Below, piece by piece: positions 27,315 through 35,750 of a stretch of DNA of 64,000 nt. This stretch comes from Inhella crocodyli (lineage in GTDB: Bacteria; Pseudomonadota; Gammaproteobacteria; Burkholderiales; Burkholderiaceae_C): assembly GCF_004004565.1 (NCBI RefSeq), contig NZ_SACM01000001.1, positions 1,550,001 through 1,614,000 of the forward strand, in the 5' to 3' direction. Position 1 is the first letter of the stretch, and each line of letters begins with the position of its first letter. Below the pieces are notes generated by a model. It worked only from the letters and a program-made list of their open reading frames with translations. It did not search any database and had not been told where the DNA came from. Made by a program: the position numbers and the translations under genes.

Positions 27315-30107
27315 TCAGGCGGGAACGGCGGCCACCCAGCTCGGGTCGGGCCGCCAGGCTTGGACCCAATCGACCAGGCGCTCGGCGGGCATCGGGCGGG
27401 CAATGCCGTAGCCCTGTGCCGCCTCGCAGCCCAGCGCCAGCAACTGGGCGCCGTGCGACACCGTTTCCACCCCTTCGGCGATGACGGCCATGCCAAAGGC
27501 CTCGGCCAGGCCCAGGATGCCGCGCAGGATGGCCTGGTCGCCGGCACTGCCCAGCATGTCGCGCACGAAACTCTGGTCGATCTTGATGCCGGCCACGTCC
27601 AACTGCCGCAAGTAGGTCAGCGACGAGTAGCCTGTGCCGAAGTCGTCCAGTTCGAAGGCCACGCCCAGGACCTTGCAGGCGTCGATGACCTGCGCGGCCT
27701 GTGCCAGGTCGCTCAAGGCGCTGGTTTCGAGGATCTCAAGCGTCAGGTGCGCCGGCCGCACCCGGGGCCGGTCGCGCAGCTGCTGCGCCAAACGCTCGGC
27801 GAAGTTCGGCTGCTGCAGGTGCAAGGCGCTGACGTTGACGCTGACGGGCAGGCACAGGCCCTCGTCCAACCAGCGCTCGTGCTGGGCCAGGGCGGTGCGC
27901 ACGACCCAGTCGCCCAGGTCCACCGCCAAAGACTCGCCCTCCAGCTGGGGCAAGAAGGCGCCGGGGGGCAACAGGCCCCGCTCGGGGTGCCGCCAACGGA
28001 TCAGGGCCTCGGCCCCCATGACTGCCCCGGTGCGCAGGTTCACCTTGGGCTGGAAGTGCAGCACGAACTCCTCGCGCTCGAGCGCCTCGCGCAGGCGCAC
28101 CAAGGAGGCGTGGTGCTCGCGCGTGTTCGAGTCGTGCAGCGCGTCGAACACGGCGTGCCGGTTCTTGCCCGCCAACTTCGCTTGGTACATCGCCTGGTCG
28201 GCCTGGCGCAGCAGCTGGTCGGGCGCCACCGGCTCGGACTGGGGGAAGTGCGTGACGCCGATGCTGGCCGACACGTGCAGGCTCAGGCCGGCGATGGAAA
28301 ACTCCTCGGCCGCCACCCGCAGCATGCGCCCCAGCAAGGGGTCGGCGGCGGCGGGGCTTTCGAGGTCGATGAGCACGGCCACGAACTCGTCGCCACCGAT
28401 CCGGGCCAAGGTGTCGCCCTCGCGCAGCACGTCGTGCATGCGGTGGGCCAAGATCACCAGCAGCTTGTCACCCACGGCGTGGCCATGGCGGTCGTTGACG
28501 ACCTTGAAGCCGTCGAGGTCGAGGTAGGCGATGGCCACCGACTTGCCCCGCCGCGCTGCCTGGGTGAGGGCCTGCTGAAGGCGGTCGGCCAGCAGCAGGC
28601 GGTTGGGCAGGCCGGTGAGGGCGTCGTAGTGGGCGATGTGCTCGAGCTCCGCCTGGTACTTCTTCAGTGCCGTGATGTCGGAGAACAGCGCGACGTAGTG
28701 CTGCAGGTGCCCCTGCGGGCTGTGCACGGCGCTGATGGTCAGCATCTCGGCGTACACCTCGCCGCTCTTGCGGCGGTTCCAGATCTCGCCGGACCAGGCC
28801 CCGCCCTCGCGCAGGCCGGCCCACATCGCGCGGTAGAAGTCGTCGCCTTGCCGGCCGGAGCTGAGAAAGCGCGGGTTGCGCCCCAGCGCTTCGTCCCGCG
28901 TGTAGCCGGTGATGCGGGTGAAGGCCTCGTTGACGTCGAGGATGTCCCCATGGGGATCGGTGACCATGATGGCCTCGCGCGCGTGCTGGAACACGCGGCC
29001 GGCCAATTGCAACTTTTCCTCGGCCTCGTGCCGCTCGGTCACGTCGCGGGCGATGAACACGAACCGCCGGTCGGCGGGATCGGGTGTGGCCATCGGTGCC
29101 ACCGACAGCTCGAACCAGCGGCGCCCCTGGGGCAGGTCGAGCGCGTAGCGCTGGCCCACCGAATGTCCGTCCCGCGCCGCCTCTTCGATGGCCCGGTGGC
29201 ACACCGCCGCCGGCTCGGGCGGCAGGACGTCGGCCAGGCGGCGCCCGAGAAACACCTCAGGGGGCGCGGCCAGCAAGTCCCCGCGAAACGAGTGGTAATG
29301 GTGAATGCGCCCGTCCACCCCGATCTCGAACAGCAAGTCAGGCAAGGCGTCCAGGGTGGCCTGAAGGCGTTGGCGGGAGGCCATGACCTCTTGCTCGGCC
29401 ACCTTGCGCGCCGTCAGGTCTTGGAAGGTGCCACGCAGGAACTGGGCCTGCCCCGCCGCATCTCGCACGAACTCGCCGCGGGCTTCGATCCAGCGCCATT
29501 CGCCGTCCGTGGGACGCACGATGCGGTACGTCCAGCAAAACTGGTCGTCTTCGGCCACCGCCCGCTCGAAGTGGGCGTTCAGCGCGGGCCAGTCGTCGGG
29601 GTGCACCAGCGCTTGCCACTGCGCCAAGGTCAAAGGGCGGCCGCTGGGCACGCCGATCAGGTGCTCGGCGATGGGCGACACCGTCCAGTGCTGGGCCGCC
29701 ACGTCCAGTTCGTAGTGCCCCAGGCCCGCGATCTCTTGCGCCTGCTCCAACTGCGCCTGGGTGGCGAGCAAGGCCGCCTCGTGCGCCTGCGCCGTTCGCA
29801 AGGAGGCATTGACCTCGTTCACCAGGCGACGGATCAAGCCGAACAGCAGCACCGAGGTCAGGCCCACGAAGAGCCAGCCCTTGACCATGCTGATGCGCGC
29901 CATGGCGTCGGCGTCGCTGATCAACCAGGCCAAGAGGCTGTCCGAGCCCCCGATCCACAAGCCGGCGAAGCCGGCGTACAGCAGCACGATGCGCCACACC
30001 TCGCGGGAGGCCACCGTCGACCACGGCGTGGCAGGGGGCTGCGGGGATTCCCAGGCCTTCATCGCCTGGCCTTCGTGGTCCATCGCGGTGGCTTGCTGGG
30101 TTGGCAT
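27315..30107 (-). CDS. Membrane PAS-GGDEF-EAL cyclic di-GMP signalling protein
   Basis: 930 residues. Two membrane segments (about 38-63 and 74-95) are followed by three PAS regions (about 120-235, 245-355, 365-485), the last with the GYTRDEALGRNPRFL signature. A GGDEF domain follows with intact GGDEF near residue 580, then an EAL domain (about 665-920) with EALIRW and DDFGTGYSSL. Both catalytic sites look complete, so it could make or degrade cyclic di-GMP; many such fusions are net phosphodiesterases. The PAS array implies sensing of redox state or small ligands. The start is 10 bp after the merR-type stop, giving a two-gene operon. Confidence 0.92.
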   Translation of the reverse strand: MPTQQATAMDHEGQAMKAWESPQPPATPWSTVASREVWRIVLLYAGFAGLWIGGSDSLLAWLISDADAMARISMVKGWLFVGLTSVLLFGLIRRLVNEVNASLRTAQAHEAALLATQAQLEQAQEIAGLGHYELDVAAQHWTVSPIAEHLIGVPSGRPLTLAQWQALVHPDDWPALNAHFERAVAEDDQFCWTYRIVRPTDGEWRWIEARGEFVRDAAGQAQFLRGTFQDLTARKVAEQEVMASRQRLQATLDALPDLLFEIGVDGRIHHYHSFRGDLLAAPPEVFLGRRLADVLPPEPAAVCHRAIEEAARDGHSVGQRYALDLPQGRRWFELSVAPMATPDPADRRFVFIARDVTERHEAEEKLQLAGRVFQHAREAIMVTDPHGDILDVNEAFTRITGYTRDEALGRNPRFLSSGRQGDDFYRAMWAGLREGGAWSGEIWNRRKSGEVYAEMLTISAVHSPQGHLQHYVALFSDITALKKYQAELEHIAHYDALTGLPNRLLLADRLQQALTQAARRGKSVAIAYLDLDGFKVVNDRHGHAVGDKLLVILAHRMHDVLREGDTLARIGGDEFVAVLIDLESPAAADPLLGRMLRVAAEEFSIAGLSLHVSASIGVTHFPQSEPVAPDQLLRQADQAMYQAKLAGKNRHAVFDALHDSNTREHHASLVRLREALEREEFVLHFQPKVNLRTGAVMGAEALIRWRHPERGLLPPGAFLPQLEGESLAVDLGDWVVRTALAQHERWLDEGLCLPVSVNVSALHLQQPNFAERLAQQLRDRPRVRPAHLTLEILETSALSDLAQAAQVIDACKVLGVAFELDDFGTGYSSLTYLRQLDVAGIKIDQSFVRDMLGSAGDQAILRGILGLAEAFGMAVIAEGVETVSHGAQLLALGCEAAQGYGIARPMPAERLVDWVQAWRPDPSWVAAVPA

Positions 30108-30117
30108 CGGCCCCTCC

Positions 30118-30477
30118 TCACACCGCCCGGACGCCCATGGGGCAGTCTTGGTCCAGGCGCTCTGACAAGCCCTGGCGCAAGGCCTGCAGCGCCACGATGC
30201 GCTGGTCGATCTCGGCGAGCTTGGCGCGCAGCACGCGCTGCAGGGCCGGTGCGGGGTCGGGGTGCTGCCACACCGCCGGCAGTTCCTGGGCGATGTCCCG
30301 CAGACTGAAGCCGAGCTGCTGGGCCGCCCGGATGTAACCCACCAGCAGCGCCGTTTCGGGCGCGTAATGCCGGTAGCCGTTGGGCCGCCGCTGGGCGCGG
30401 ATCAGGCCACGCCGCTCGTAGAAGCGCAGGGCGTCGCACGACACCCCGCTGGCTTTCGCCAACTCGCCGATTTGCAT
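30118..30477 (-). CDS. MerR-family transcriptional regulator
   Basis: 119 residues. The winged helix-turn-helix (IGELAKASGVSCDALRFYER, then RRPNGYRHYAPE) is followed by a dimerisation coiled coil and a short C-terminus with one cysteine in DCPMG. Metal sensors usually have two or more cysteines there, so a redox or organic ligand is equally likely. The ATG at 30477 is preceded by GGGAGA. It diverges from a small membrane protein gene across a dyad that fits a MerR operator, and shares its own transcript with the GGDEF-EAL gene. Confidence 0.87.
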   Translation of the reverse strand: MQIGELAKASGVSCDALRFYERRGLIRAQRRPNGYRHYAPETALLVGYIRAAQQLGFSLRDIAQELPAVWQHPDPAPALQRVLRAKLAEIDQRIVALQALRQGLSERLDQDCPMGVRAV

Positions 30478-30488
30478 CGCTGTCTCCC

Positions 30489-30520
30489 TTGACCTTGGAG
30501 CGTACTCCAGGCTTGAGACT
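30489..30520 (+). promoter_or_regulatory. MerR-type promoter/operator
   Basis: TTGACC (30489-30494) serves as a -35. CCTTGGAG (30493-30500) and ACTCCAGG (30504-30511) form a near-perfect dyad with a 3-bp centre, placed in the spacer. A weak -10 (TTGAGA, 30514-30519) follows after 19 bp. The long spacer with the dyad inside it is the hallmark of MerR-activated promoters. It would drive the membrane protein gene at 30550 and control the regulator on the other strand. Confidence 0.65.
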
Positions 30521-30549
30521 GCCGGCCATCGTCGTTTTCGGAGCCCTCC

Positions 30550-30954
30550 ATGCCCCTCGCCGTGTACCTGAAATGGGTGCGCGCCAGCGCCTTGTACGAC
30601 CTGCTGGTGACCTGGCCCTTTGCCCTGCCCTGGACCTTCGCCTGGGTCTACGCCCAGTTGCATGCGCTGGACCTGGCCTGGGGCCTGCCGGGCGCCATGC
30701 CCCCGCTGGACCCCTTGCACCTGCTCTTGGCCAACCTGCTCGGTTCCGTGGTGGTGGTCTGGTCGCTGGCGCGCTGGACCGCGCCCTCGCTGCGCCTGGG
30801 TCGGCTGGACGCCGCAGCGCGCTTGATGTTTGCAAGCTGGCAGGTGCACGCCGTGCTGCAGGGCGCCAGCGCCATCGTGCTGGGCTTCACCGCCTTCGAG
30901 CTGGCCTTTGGGGGGGTGCAACTGCAGCGCGTGCGCGCTGAGAACGACGCTTGA
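30550..30954 (+). CDS. Small integral membrane protein, unknown function
   Basis: 134 residues with three or four hydrophobic segments (about 20-42, 55-75, 88-115) and no cysteine or histidine clusters. I do not recognise a family. Its position directly behind the MerR-type operator implies that it is the regulator's target, so it may handle the inducing stress or ligand. It converges on piuC with no gap. Confidence 0.65.
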   Translation: MPLAVYLKWVRASALYDLLVTWPFALPWTFAWVYAQLHALDLAWGLPGAMPPLDPLHLLLANLLGSVVVVWSLARWTAPSLRLGRLDAAARLMFASWQVHAVLQGASAIVLGFTAFELAFGGVQLQRVRAENDA

Positions 30955-31629
30955 TCAGGTGTCGGCCCACATCCTCAGCAGGTGGTGGTAAGTGCCCATC
31001 AGGGCCACCGCCTCGGCGCTCTCACCGTCGCGCTCGCGCAGCGCCGTGAGGGCGCGGTCGAGGTTGAACAGCAGCTCGCGCTGCTCGGGCGCGCGCACCA
31101 GGCTTTCGACCCAGAAGAAGCTCGCCAGGCGCTCGCCGCGCGTGACTGGCTCCACCCGGTGCACGGTGTGACCCAGGTACAGCACGGCGTCGCCGGCGCG
31201 GCCTTTGACGCGGAAGGTTTGGCCGCCCAGTTCGGTGACCAGCTCGCCGCCCTCGTAGTCCTCGGGCTCGCTGAAGAACAGGGTGCAGCTGAGGTCGGAG
31301 CGCAAGCGCAGGCCCTCGCGGCTGCGGATGCCCTGGTCCACGTGGTCGCCGTAGGTTTGCCCGCCGACGTAGCGGTTGAAGGCCGGTGGCCAGATCTTCT
31401 TGGGCAGCGCCGCGCTGAAGAACAGCAGGTGCCGCTCCATCGCGGCCAGCACCAGCCGTTGCAGATGCTGCGTGAGCGGGTGCGCCGGGTCGAGCTGGGC
31501 GTTGTCCTTGACCTGGGCCGACTGGCGGCCGGCGGTGTGCCGGCCCCCCGTCCAAGCGCCGGCGGCCAGCCACGCGCGGGCCTGCCCCAGCTCGTCGGGC
31601 GTCAAGACATGGGGCAGGGTGATCAGCAT
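30955..31629 (-). CDS. piuC: PiuC-type Fe(II)/2-oxoglutarate dioxygenase
   Basis: 224 residues of the PKHD hydroxylase family. The iron ligands are His96 and Asp98 (YGDHVDQ) and His157 (GHTVHRVEPV), with the 2-oxoglutarate-binding Arg167 (RGERLASFFW). KKIWPPAFNRYVGGQTYG is a family hallmark. PiuC lies next to PiuA/Fiu receptors in many proteobacteria and is iron-regulated; a role in processing siderophore-like compounds is inferred. The start is 2 bp after the receptor's stop, so all three iron genes form one operon. Confidence 0.92.
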   Translation of the reverse strand: MLITLPHVLTPDELGQARAWLAAGAWTGGRHTAGRQSAQVKDNAQLDPAHPLTQHLQRLVLAAMERHLLFFSAALPKKIWPPAFNRYVGGQTYGDHVDQGIRSREGLRLRSDLSCTLFFSEPEDYEGGELVTELGGQTFRVKGRAGDAVLYLGHTVHRVEPVTRGERLASFFWVESLVRAPEQRELLFNLDRALTALRERDGESAEAVALMGTYHHLLRMWADT

Positions 31630-31631
31630 GG

Positions 31632-33857
31632 TCAGAAGGTGTAGCTGCCGGTGACTTGGAACAGGCGCCCGGCCCCGGGGATGTAGTGGCCGGCGTACAG
31701 CGCGTCGGCGTACAACTTGTTGGTGAAGTTGCTCAGGTTGGCCTTGAACACCAGGGGCGCGCCGCTGACTTTGTACTCCGCCATCAGGTCGCCCGTCACC
31801 CAGCCCTTGGCGTAGTAGCCAGGGTTGCGGATGGGCTGCATGCCGCTGCGGGCGGTGAGGCCGCCGCCCACCCGCCACTGCGGCGTGAGCTGGTAGGTCG
31901 TCCAGACCGAGCCGCTGTGCTGCGGGGTGAGCGAGGGGCGATCGCCCGCGATCTCACCGCCGGTGGCGCTGCTGACGTCGATCTTGGCCACCGGCAGCCA
32001 GCTGTACGAGGCAAAGGCGTCCCAGGCGGGCGACAGCTTGCCGGCCAACTCGATCTCGAAGCCGGCCACGTGGCGCTTGCCGGAGAGGGTCACGATGTTG
32101 AGCAGCGGGTCGGTGTTGCGTTCGTGCAGCTTGGTGGCGCGGAACACGGCGGTACGCACGCTGAAGCGGCCGTCGGCCGAGTCCCACTTGGCGCCGGCCT
32201 CGACGTTCAGGGCCTCTTCGGGCGGGATGTTGACGTTGGCGGCCGACAGCGAGTAGGCGTCGCCCGAGGTGTTGAACGAGGTCGCGGCCGACAGGTGGAA
32301 GCTCCATTGCGGGTCCGGCTGGAACAGCAGGCCGGTGCGGTAGCTCCATTCGCCGATCTTCATCCGGTAGCGGGTGGTCGTCACCGGCGAGCTGGCGTTG
32401 GTCGGCACGGTGAAGGCGTCGTAGTCGCCCTTCAAGCTGTCGTAGCGCAGGCCCAGCAGCAGCTTGGTCGTCGGGGTGATCGACACCAGGTCTTGCAGGT
32501 ACGCGCCCCAACCGGTGGACACATAAGCGTTGCCCACGCGGAAGGTGCGCAAGCTCTCGTCGATGCTGGCGCCATCGTTCGGGGCGCCCAGGGTGGTGGT
32601 GGGTTTGACGGGCACCACGCCGCCCTGCGCCGCACTGATAGCGGCGTAGACCTTCTTTTCTTCGCGGGCCACATCAAAGCCCGCTTGCACTTGGTGCTTC
32701 ATGCCGGCAACCTGGAAGCTGCCGTTGAAGTCGCTTTGCACGAACAGGTTGTCCATGTCCTGGACCTTGAGCTGCGTGCCGCGGTTGATGACCGAGTTGG
32801 CATTGAGCGTGGCCAGGGTCACGGTCTGGCGGTCGGGCTGCAAGGCGGCCGCGGCGAAACGCACGGTTCCGGCGCGCTGGTCGCGCTCGTACGCGCCCTT
32901 GCGGATCTTGGTCACCCATTCAGCCTGTGGGCTGAAGCGATGCGTGTGTGCCAAGGTCAAGGTGCTGGCGCTGCCGGCGTTGCGGTCGCTGGCCAGGCCG
33001 TAATAGGTGCTGGGGTCCACCGGCAGCAAGGTCGTGGCGGCCACGGGCGCGCTGGCCGTTGGGCGGATGAAGGGCATGCCGTAGTTCATGCCGTTGTCGT
33101 TGTCCAGGTGGTAGGCCGTGACCTGGAACTCGTCCCGCTCGCCGATGCCGGTGCGCCAGCTGGCGGCCACGCCGCGCTTGCTCAGCGACGAGCCGGCGCC
33201 GTTGTTGTCGGCCTCGGTGACCATGGTGCCAATGCGCACGGCGCTGCTCTCGCCCACGCGCAGGTTGAAATCCCCCACGGCACGGACGTGGCCGTGGCTG
33301 CCCACGGTCACGTCCACGGTGCTGCGGTCGAGCAGGCGCGGCGCCTTGTTCACCTGGTTCACGGCGCCACCGGTGGAGCCGCGGCCGAACAGCATCGAGG
33401 CCGAGCCGCGCAGCACCTCCATGCGCTCGTAGTTGAAGGTGTCGCGCTCGTAGAAGGCCGGGTCGCGCATGCCGTCGACGAACACGTCGCCCGTGGCCTG
33501 CAGCGGGAAGCCGCGCAGGCGGATGTCCTCTTCACCGCCCTCGGCCGCCAGGAAGCTGATGCCCGCGGTTTGCTTGAGCGCGTCTTTCAGGGTGTCGAGG
33601 TTGCGGTCGTCGATCAGGCGCTCGGTCACCACGCTGATGGACTGGGGGAGGTCGCGCAGCTCTTGCTTGCCCTTGCCGATTTGCGTTTCCGTGGCCTGGA
33701 CGCTGTCTTTGCTTTCGGGCTCTTTGGCGGCCTTGGCCTTGACGGTGGGCAGGGCCTTGTCGGTGGCATTGGGCAGCGGTGCGGTCTGCGCCAAAGCGCC
33801 CAGGCTCAGGCCAAAGCCGGCGGCCAGCGCGCCGAGGGGGAGGGTCGGTTTCTTCAT
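31632..33857 (-). CDS. TonB-dependent catecholate siderophore receptor (Fiu/PiuA-like)
   Basis: 741 residues: a signal peptide (about 1-24, LSLGALAQ), a TonB-box region, a plug domain (LRDLPQSISVVTERLIDD, then ILRGSASMLFGRGSTGG-like motifs near 130-150) and a 22-strand barrel ending VTGSYTF. The pairing with piuC downstream marks it as a Fiu/PiuA-type receptor for monomeric catechol iron complexes. The ATG at 33857 is chosen for its signal peptide. It lies 55 bp after tonB and under the Fur box at 34694. Confidence 0.92.
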   Translation of the reverse strand: MKKPTLPLGALAAGFGLSLGALAQTAPLPNATDKALPTVKAKAAKEPESKDSVQATETQIGKGKQELRDLPQSISVVTERLIDDRNLDTLKDALKQTAGISFLAAEGGEEDIRLRGFPLQATGDVFVDGMRDPAFYERDTFNYERMEVLRGSASMLFGRGSTGGAVNQVNKAPRLLDRSTVDVTVGSHGHVRAVGDFNLRVGESSAVRIGTMVTEADNNGAGSSLSKRGVAASWRTGIGERDEFQVTAYHLDNDNGMNYGMPFIRPTASAPVAATTLLPVDPSTYYGLASDRNAGSASTLTLAHTHRFSPQAEWVTKIRKGAYERDQRAGTVRFAAAALQPDRQTVTLATLNANSVINRGTQLKVQDMDNLFVQSDFNGSFQVAGMKHQVQAGFDVAREEKKVYAAISAAQGGVVPVKPTTTLGAPNDGASIDESLRTFRVGNAYVSTGWGAYLQDLVSITPTTKLLLGLRYDSLKGDYDAFTVPTNASSPVTTTRYRMKIGEWSYRTGLLFQPDPQWSFHLSAATSFNTSGDAYSLSAANVNIPPEEALNVEAGAKWDSADGRFSVRTAVFRATKLHERNTDPLLNIVTLSGKRHVAGFEIELAGKLSPAWDAFASYSWLPVAKIDVSSATGGEIAGDRPSLTPQHSGSVWTTYQLTPQWRVGGGLTARSGMQPIRNPGYYAKGWVTGDLMAEYKVSGAPLVFKANLSNFTNKLYADALYAGHYIPGAGRLFQVTGSYTF

Positions 33858-33912
33858 GGGGAGCGGGGGAACAGGGAAATAGGGATCGAGGGAGAAAAGG
33901 GGCGGCGCCGGC

Positions 33913-34650
33913 TCACTCGAGCTCGTACTCGAGCGTGGCCTGGGCCACGACCTCGATGGCGCGACCGTCTTCGAGGTAGGGCGCGATGCGCGCGGCCTGC
34001 ATGGCCTCGCGGGCTTGGGCGTCCAGGCGGGCAAAGCCCGAGCTGCGAAGCAGTTGGATGTCGCGCGGGCGGCCCTCGGTGTCGAAGACCACGCGCAGCA
34101 GCACGCGGCCGTGCTCGCCGGCGCGGCGCGACAGGCGGGGCACCTCGACGGCCGGCTCCACGCGGTAGCGCAGGCTGCCGGCCGCCACCGGCTTGGGGCC
34201 GGGCGGCGGGGCCGCCACGGCGCGGATGGGTGCGGCCTCGGTCGCCGCCACCGCAGCGGCGGGCGGCGGGGGCGAGGCATTCGTCTCGCGCGTTGCGGCC
34301 GCCGGGGTGAACTCGGGCAGGGGCGGCACGGGCGCCGGGCTCACGGGCAGGGAGGGCAGCTCGGTGCGCGGCATGGCGGGACGGGGCGCGGCCGCAGGGG
34401 GGGCGTCGGCCGGGAGCAGGCTCACCGCCAGGGCCGGGGTTTGGATCTTGGCCACCACGTGGCGACCGGCCTGCCACAGCAGGGCCAGGGCCAGCAGGTG
34501 CAAGGCCAACACCAGCAAGGCGGCGCCGCGCCGGGCCGGCGCCGGCGCCCAACGCGCGCTCGGCACGAAGGGCGCCGCGGCGGCCGTGACAACGCTGGCC
34601 GAACCGCGGGGCGGTGGAGGCAATGGCAGGGACAGGTGGGCGGCGGTCAT
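33913..34650 (-). CDS. tonB: TonB energy transducer
   Basis: 245 residues. A cytoplasmic N-terminus and a single membrane anchor (about 41-62, ALLVLALHLLALALLW) precede a proline/alanine-rich periplasmic spacer (about 78-150). The C-terminal TonB domain (about 155-245) has VLLRVVFDTEGRPRDIQLLRSSGF. It couples the proton-motive force to outer-membrane receptors, here presumably the receptor just downstream. No exbB or exbD is in the window, so the complex must use partners encoded elsewhere. Confidence 0.9.
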   Translation of the reverse strand: MTAAHLSLPLPPPPRGSASVVTAAAAPFVPSARWAPAPARRGAALLVLALHLLALALLWQAGRHVVAKIQTPALAVSLLPADAPPAAAPRPAMPRTELPSLPVSPAPVPPLPEFTPAAATRETNASPPPPAAAVAATEAAPIRAVAAPPPGPKPVAAGSLRYRVEPAVEVPRLSRRAGEHGRVLLRVVFDTEGRPRDIQLLRSSGFARLDAQAREAMQAARIAPYLEDGRAIEVVAQATLEYELE

Positions 34651-34693
34651 GGCAGGCGGACGCGGTGGCGGTCGGGAGCGTCAGTGTATCGGT

Positions 34694-34712
34694 AATGCGA
34701 ACGATTCGCATT
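34694..34712 (-). promoter_or_regulatory. Fur box upstream of tonB
   Basis: AATGCGAA (34694-34701), a 3-bp centre and TTCGCATT (34705-34712) make a perfect 19-bp dyad of the form typical for Fur boxes in betaproteobacteria. It lies 43 bp before the tonB start and 89 bp before thymidine kinase. Iron-dependent repression of tonB, the receptor and piuC follows from family knowledge. Confidence 0.85.
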
Positions 34713-34801
34713 TGTCTTCTTCTTGCCGTTGCCGCGCCGCGACGGCGCCAAGCGCCCTGGACAATCGCGCCCTTTCTCCAACGCCTCCCCTTTCTCCAAC
34801 G

Positions 34802-35371
34802 ATGGCCAAACTCTTCTGGCGCTACGGCGCCATGGCCGCCGGCAAGACCCTGGCCTTGCTGGGCGTGGCCCACAACTACGAGCGCCTGGGGCGCAGCGTG
34901 GTCATCTACACCGCCGCCATCGACGACCGCTACGGCGAGGGCACGGTCGGCACGCGCCTGGGCCTGCAGCGCCCGGCGCGCACCTTCGCGCCCGACACGG
35001 TGTTCGCGGCCGACGACATCCCGGCCGGCACCGCCTGCGTGCTGATCGACGAGGCCCAGTTCTTGACGACCGAGCAGGTGCGGCAGTTGCACCGCATCGC
35101 CGTGCTGCACGGCGTGCCCGTGATCGGCTACGGCCTGCGCACCGACTTTTTGGGCAACGGATTCGAAGGCGCTGCCGCCCTCGGCCTGCTGGCCGACCAG
35201 GTGGAAGAGTTGAAAACCGTGTGCGCCTGCGGCCGCAAGGCCAGCTTCAACATGCGGGTGGACGGCAACGGCCGCCGCGTGAACGAGGGCGAGCAGGTGT
35301 CGATCGGTGGCGACGCGTCTTACATCGCCGTGTGCCCGTTCCGCTTCTACACGGACGCTTGCAAGCCATGA
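34802..35371 (+). CDS. tdk: Thymidine kinase
   Basis: 189 residues. The P-loop GAMAAGKT at 9-16 resembles the E. coli-type SAMNAGKS variant. The catalytic Glu84 lies in LIDEAQFL, and four zinc cysteines are at 141, 143, 178 and 187. The lasso region includes VNEGEQVSIGGDASYIAVC. The enzyme phosphorylates thymidine for salvage. The ATG at 34802 is fixed by the P-loop position. It diverges from tonB and overlaps the next gene by four bases. Confidence 0.94.
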   Translation: MAKLFWRYGAMAAGKTLALLGVAHNYERLGRSVVIYTAAIDDRYGEGTVGTRLGLQRPARTFAPDTVFAADDIPAGTACVLIDEAQFLTTEQVRQLHRIAVLHGVPVIGYGLRTDFLGNGFEGAAALGLLADQVEELKTVCACGRKASFNMRVDGNGRRVNEGEQVSIGGDASYIAVCPFRFYTDACKP

Positions 35372-35739
35372 CGCGCCGGGCGCTGCTCTTGCCCGCCCTG
35401 CTCCTGACCACCGCCGCTGGGGCCGGGCCGACGCCGGCCCCGGTCCGCGCCGAGATCGACGGCCTGATGGCCGAGTTGCGCGCCGGGGCCTGCCGCTTCC
35501 AGCGCAACGGCAGTTGGCACGGGCTGGACGAAGCCCAGAAGGTGCTGGCCTACAAGCTGCAAAAGCTCGAGGACCAAACCACCCTGACCCGCACCGAAGA
35601 CTTCATCGACCAAGCGGCCACGCGCAGCAGCAGCACCGGGCAGGCTTACCAGGTGCAGTGCGGCCAGGGGCCGATCGAGCCCGCCGGGGCCTGGCTGCAT
35701 GCCGCGCTCAAACGCCTGCGGGCCGCGCGCGCCCGCTGA
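35368..35739 (+). CDS. DUF5329-like exported protein
   Basis: 123 residues: a signal peptide (about 1-19) then a short domain with CRFQRNGSWHGLDEAQKVL, characteristic of DUF5329 proteins. Two cysteines (near 43 and 97) could form a disulphide in the periplasm. The function of the family is unknown. The ATG overlaps the tdk stop (ATGA), so it is co-translated with thymidine kinase, although a functional tie is not obvious. Confidence 0.75.
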   Translation: MTRRALLLPALLLTTAAGAGPTPAPVRAEIDGLMAELRAGACRFQRNGSWHGLDEAQKVLAYKLQKLEDQTTLTRTEDFIDQAATRSSSTGQAYQVQCGQGPIEPAGAWLHAALKRLRAARAR

Positions 35740-35750
35740 CGCCTTGGGGC

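Noticed and set aside
34802-35371. Unusual P-loop in thymidine kinase
   Set aside because: GAMAAGKT differs from the Gram-positive and human-type loop but is close to the E. coli-type loop, so it is normal for proteobacteria.
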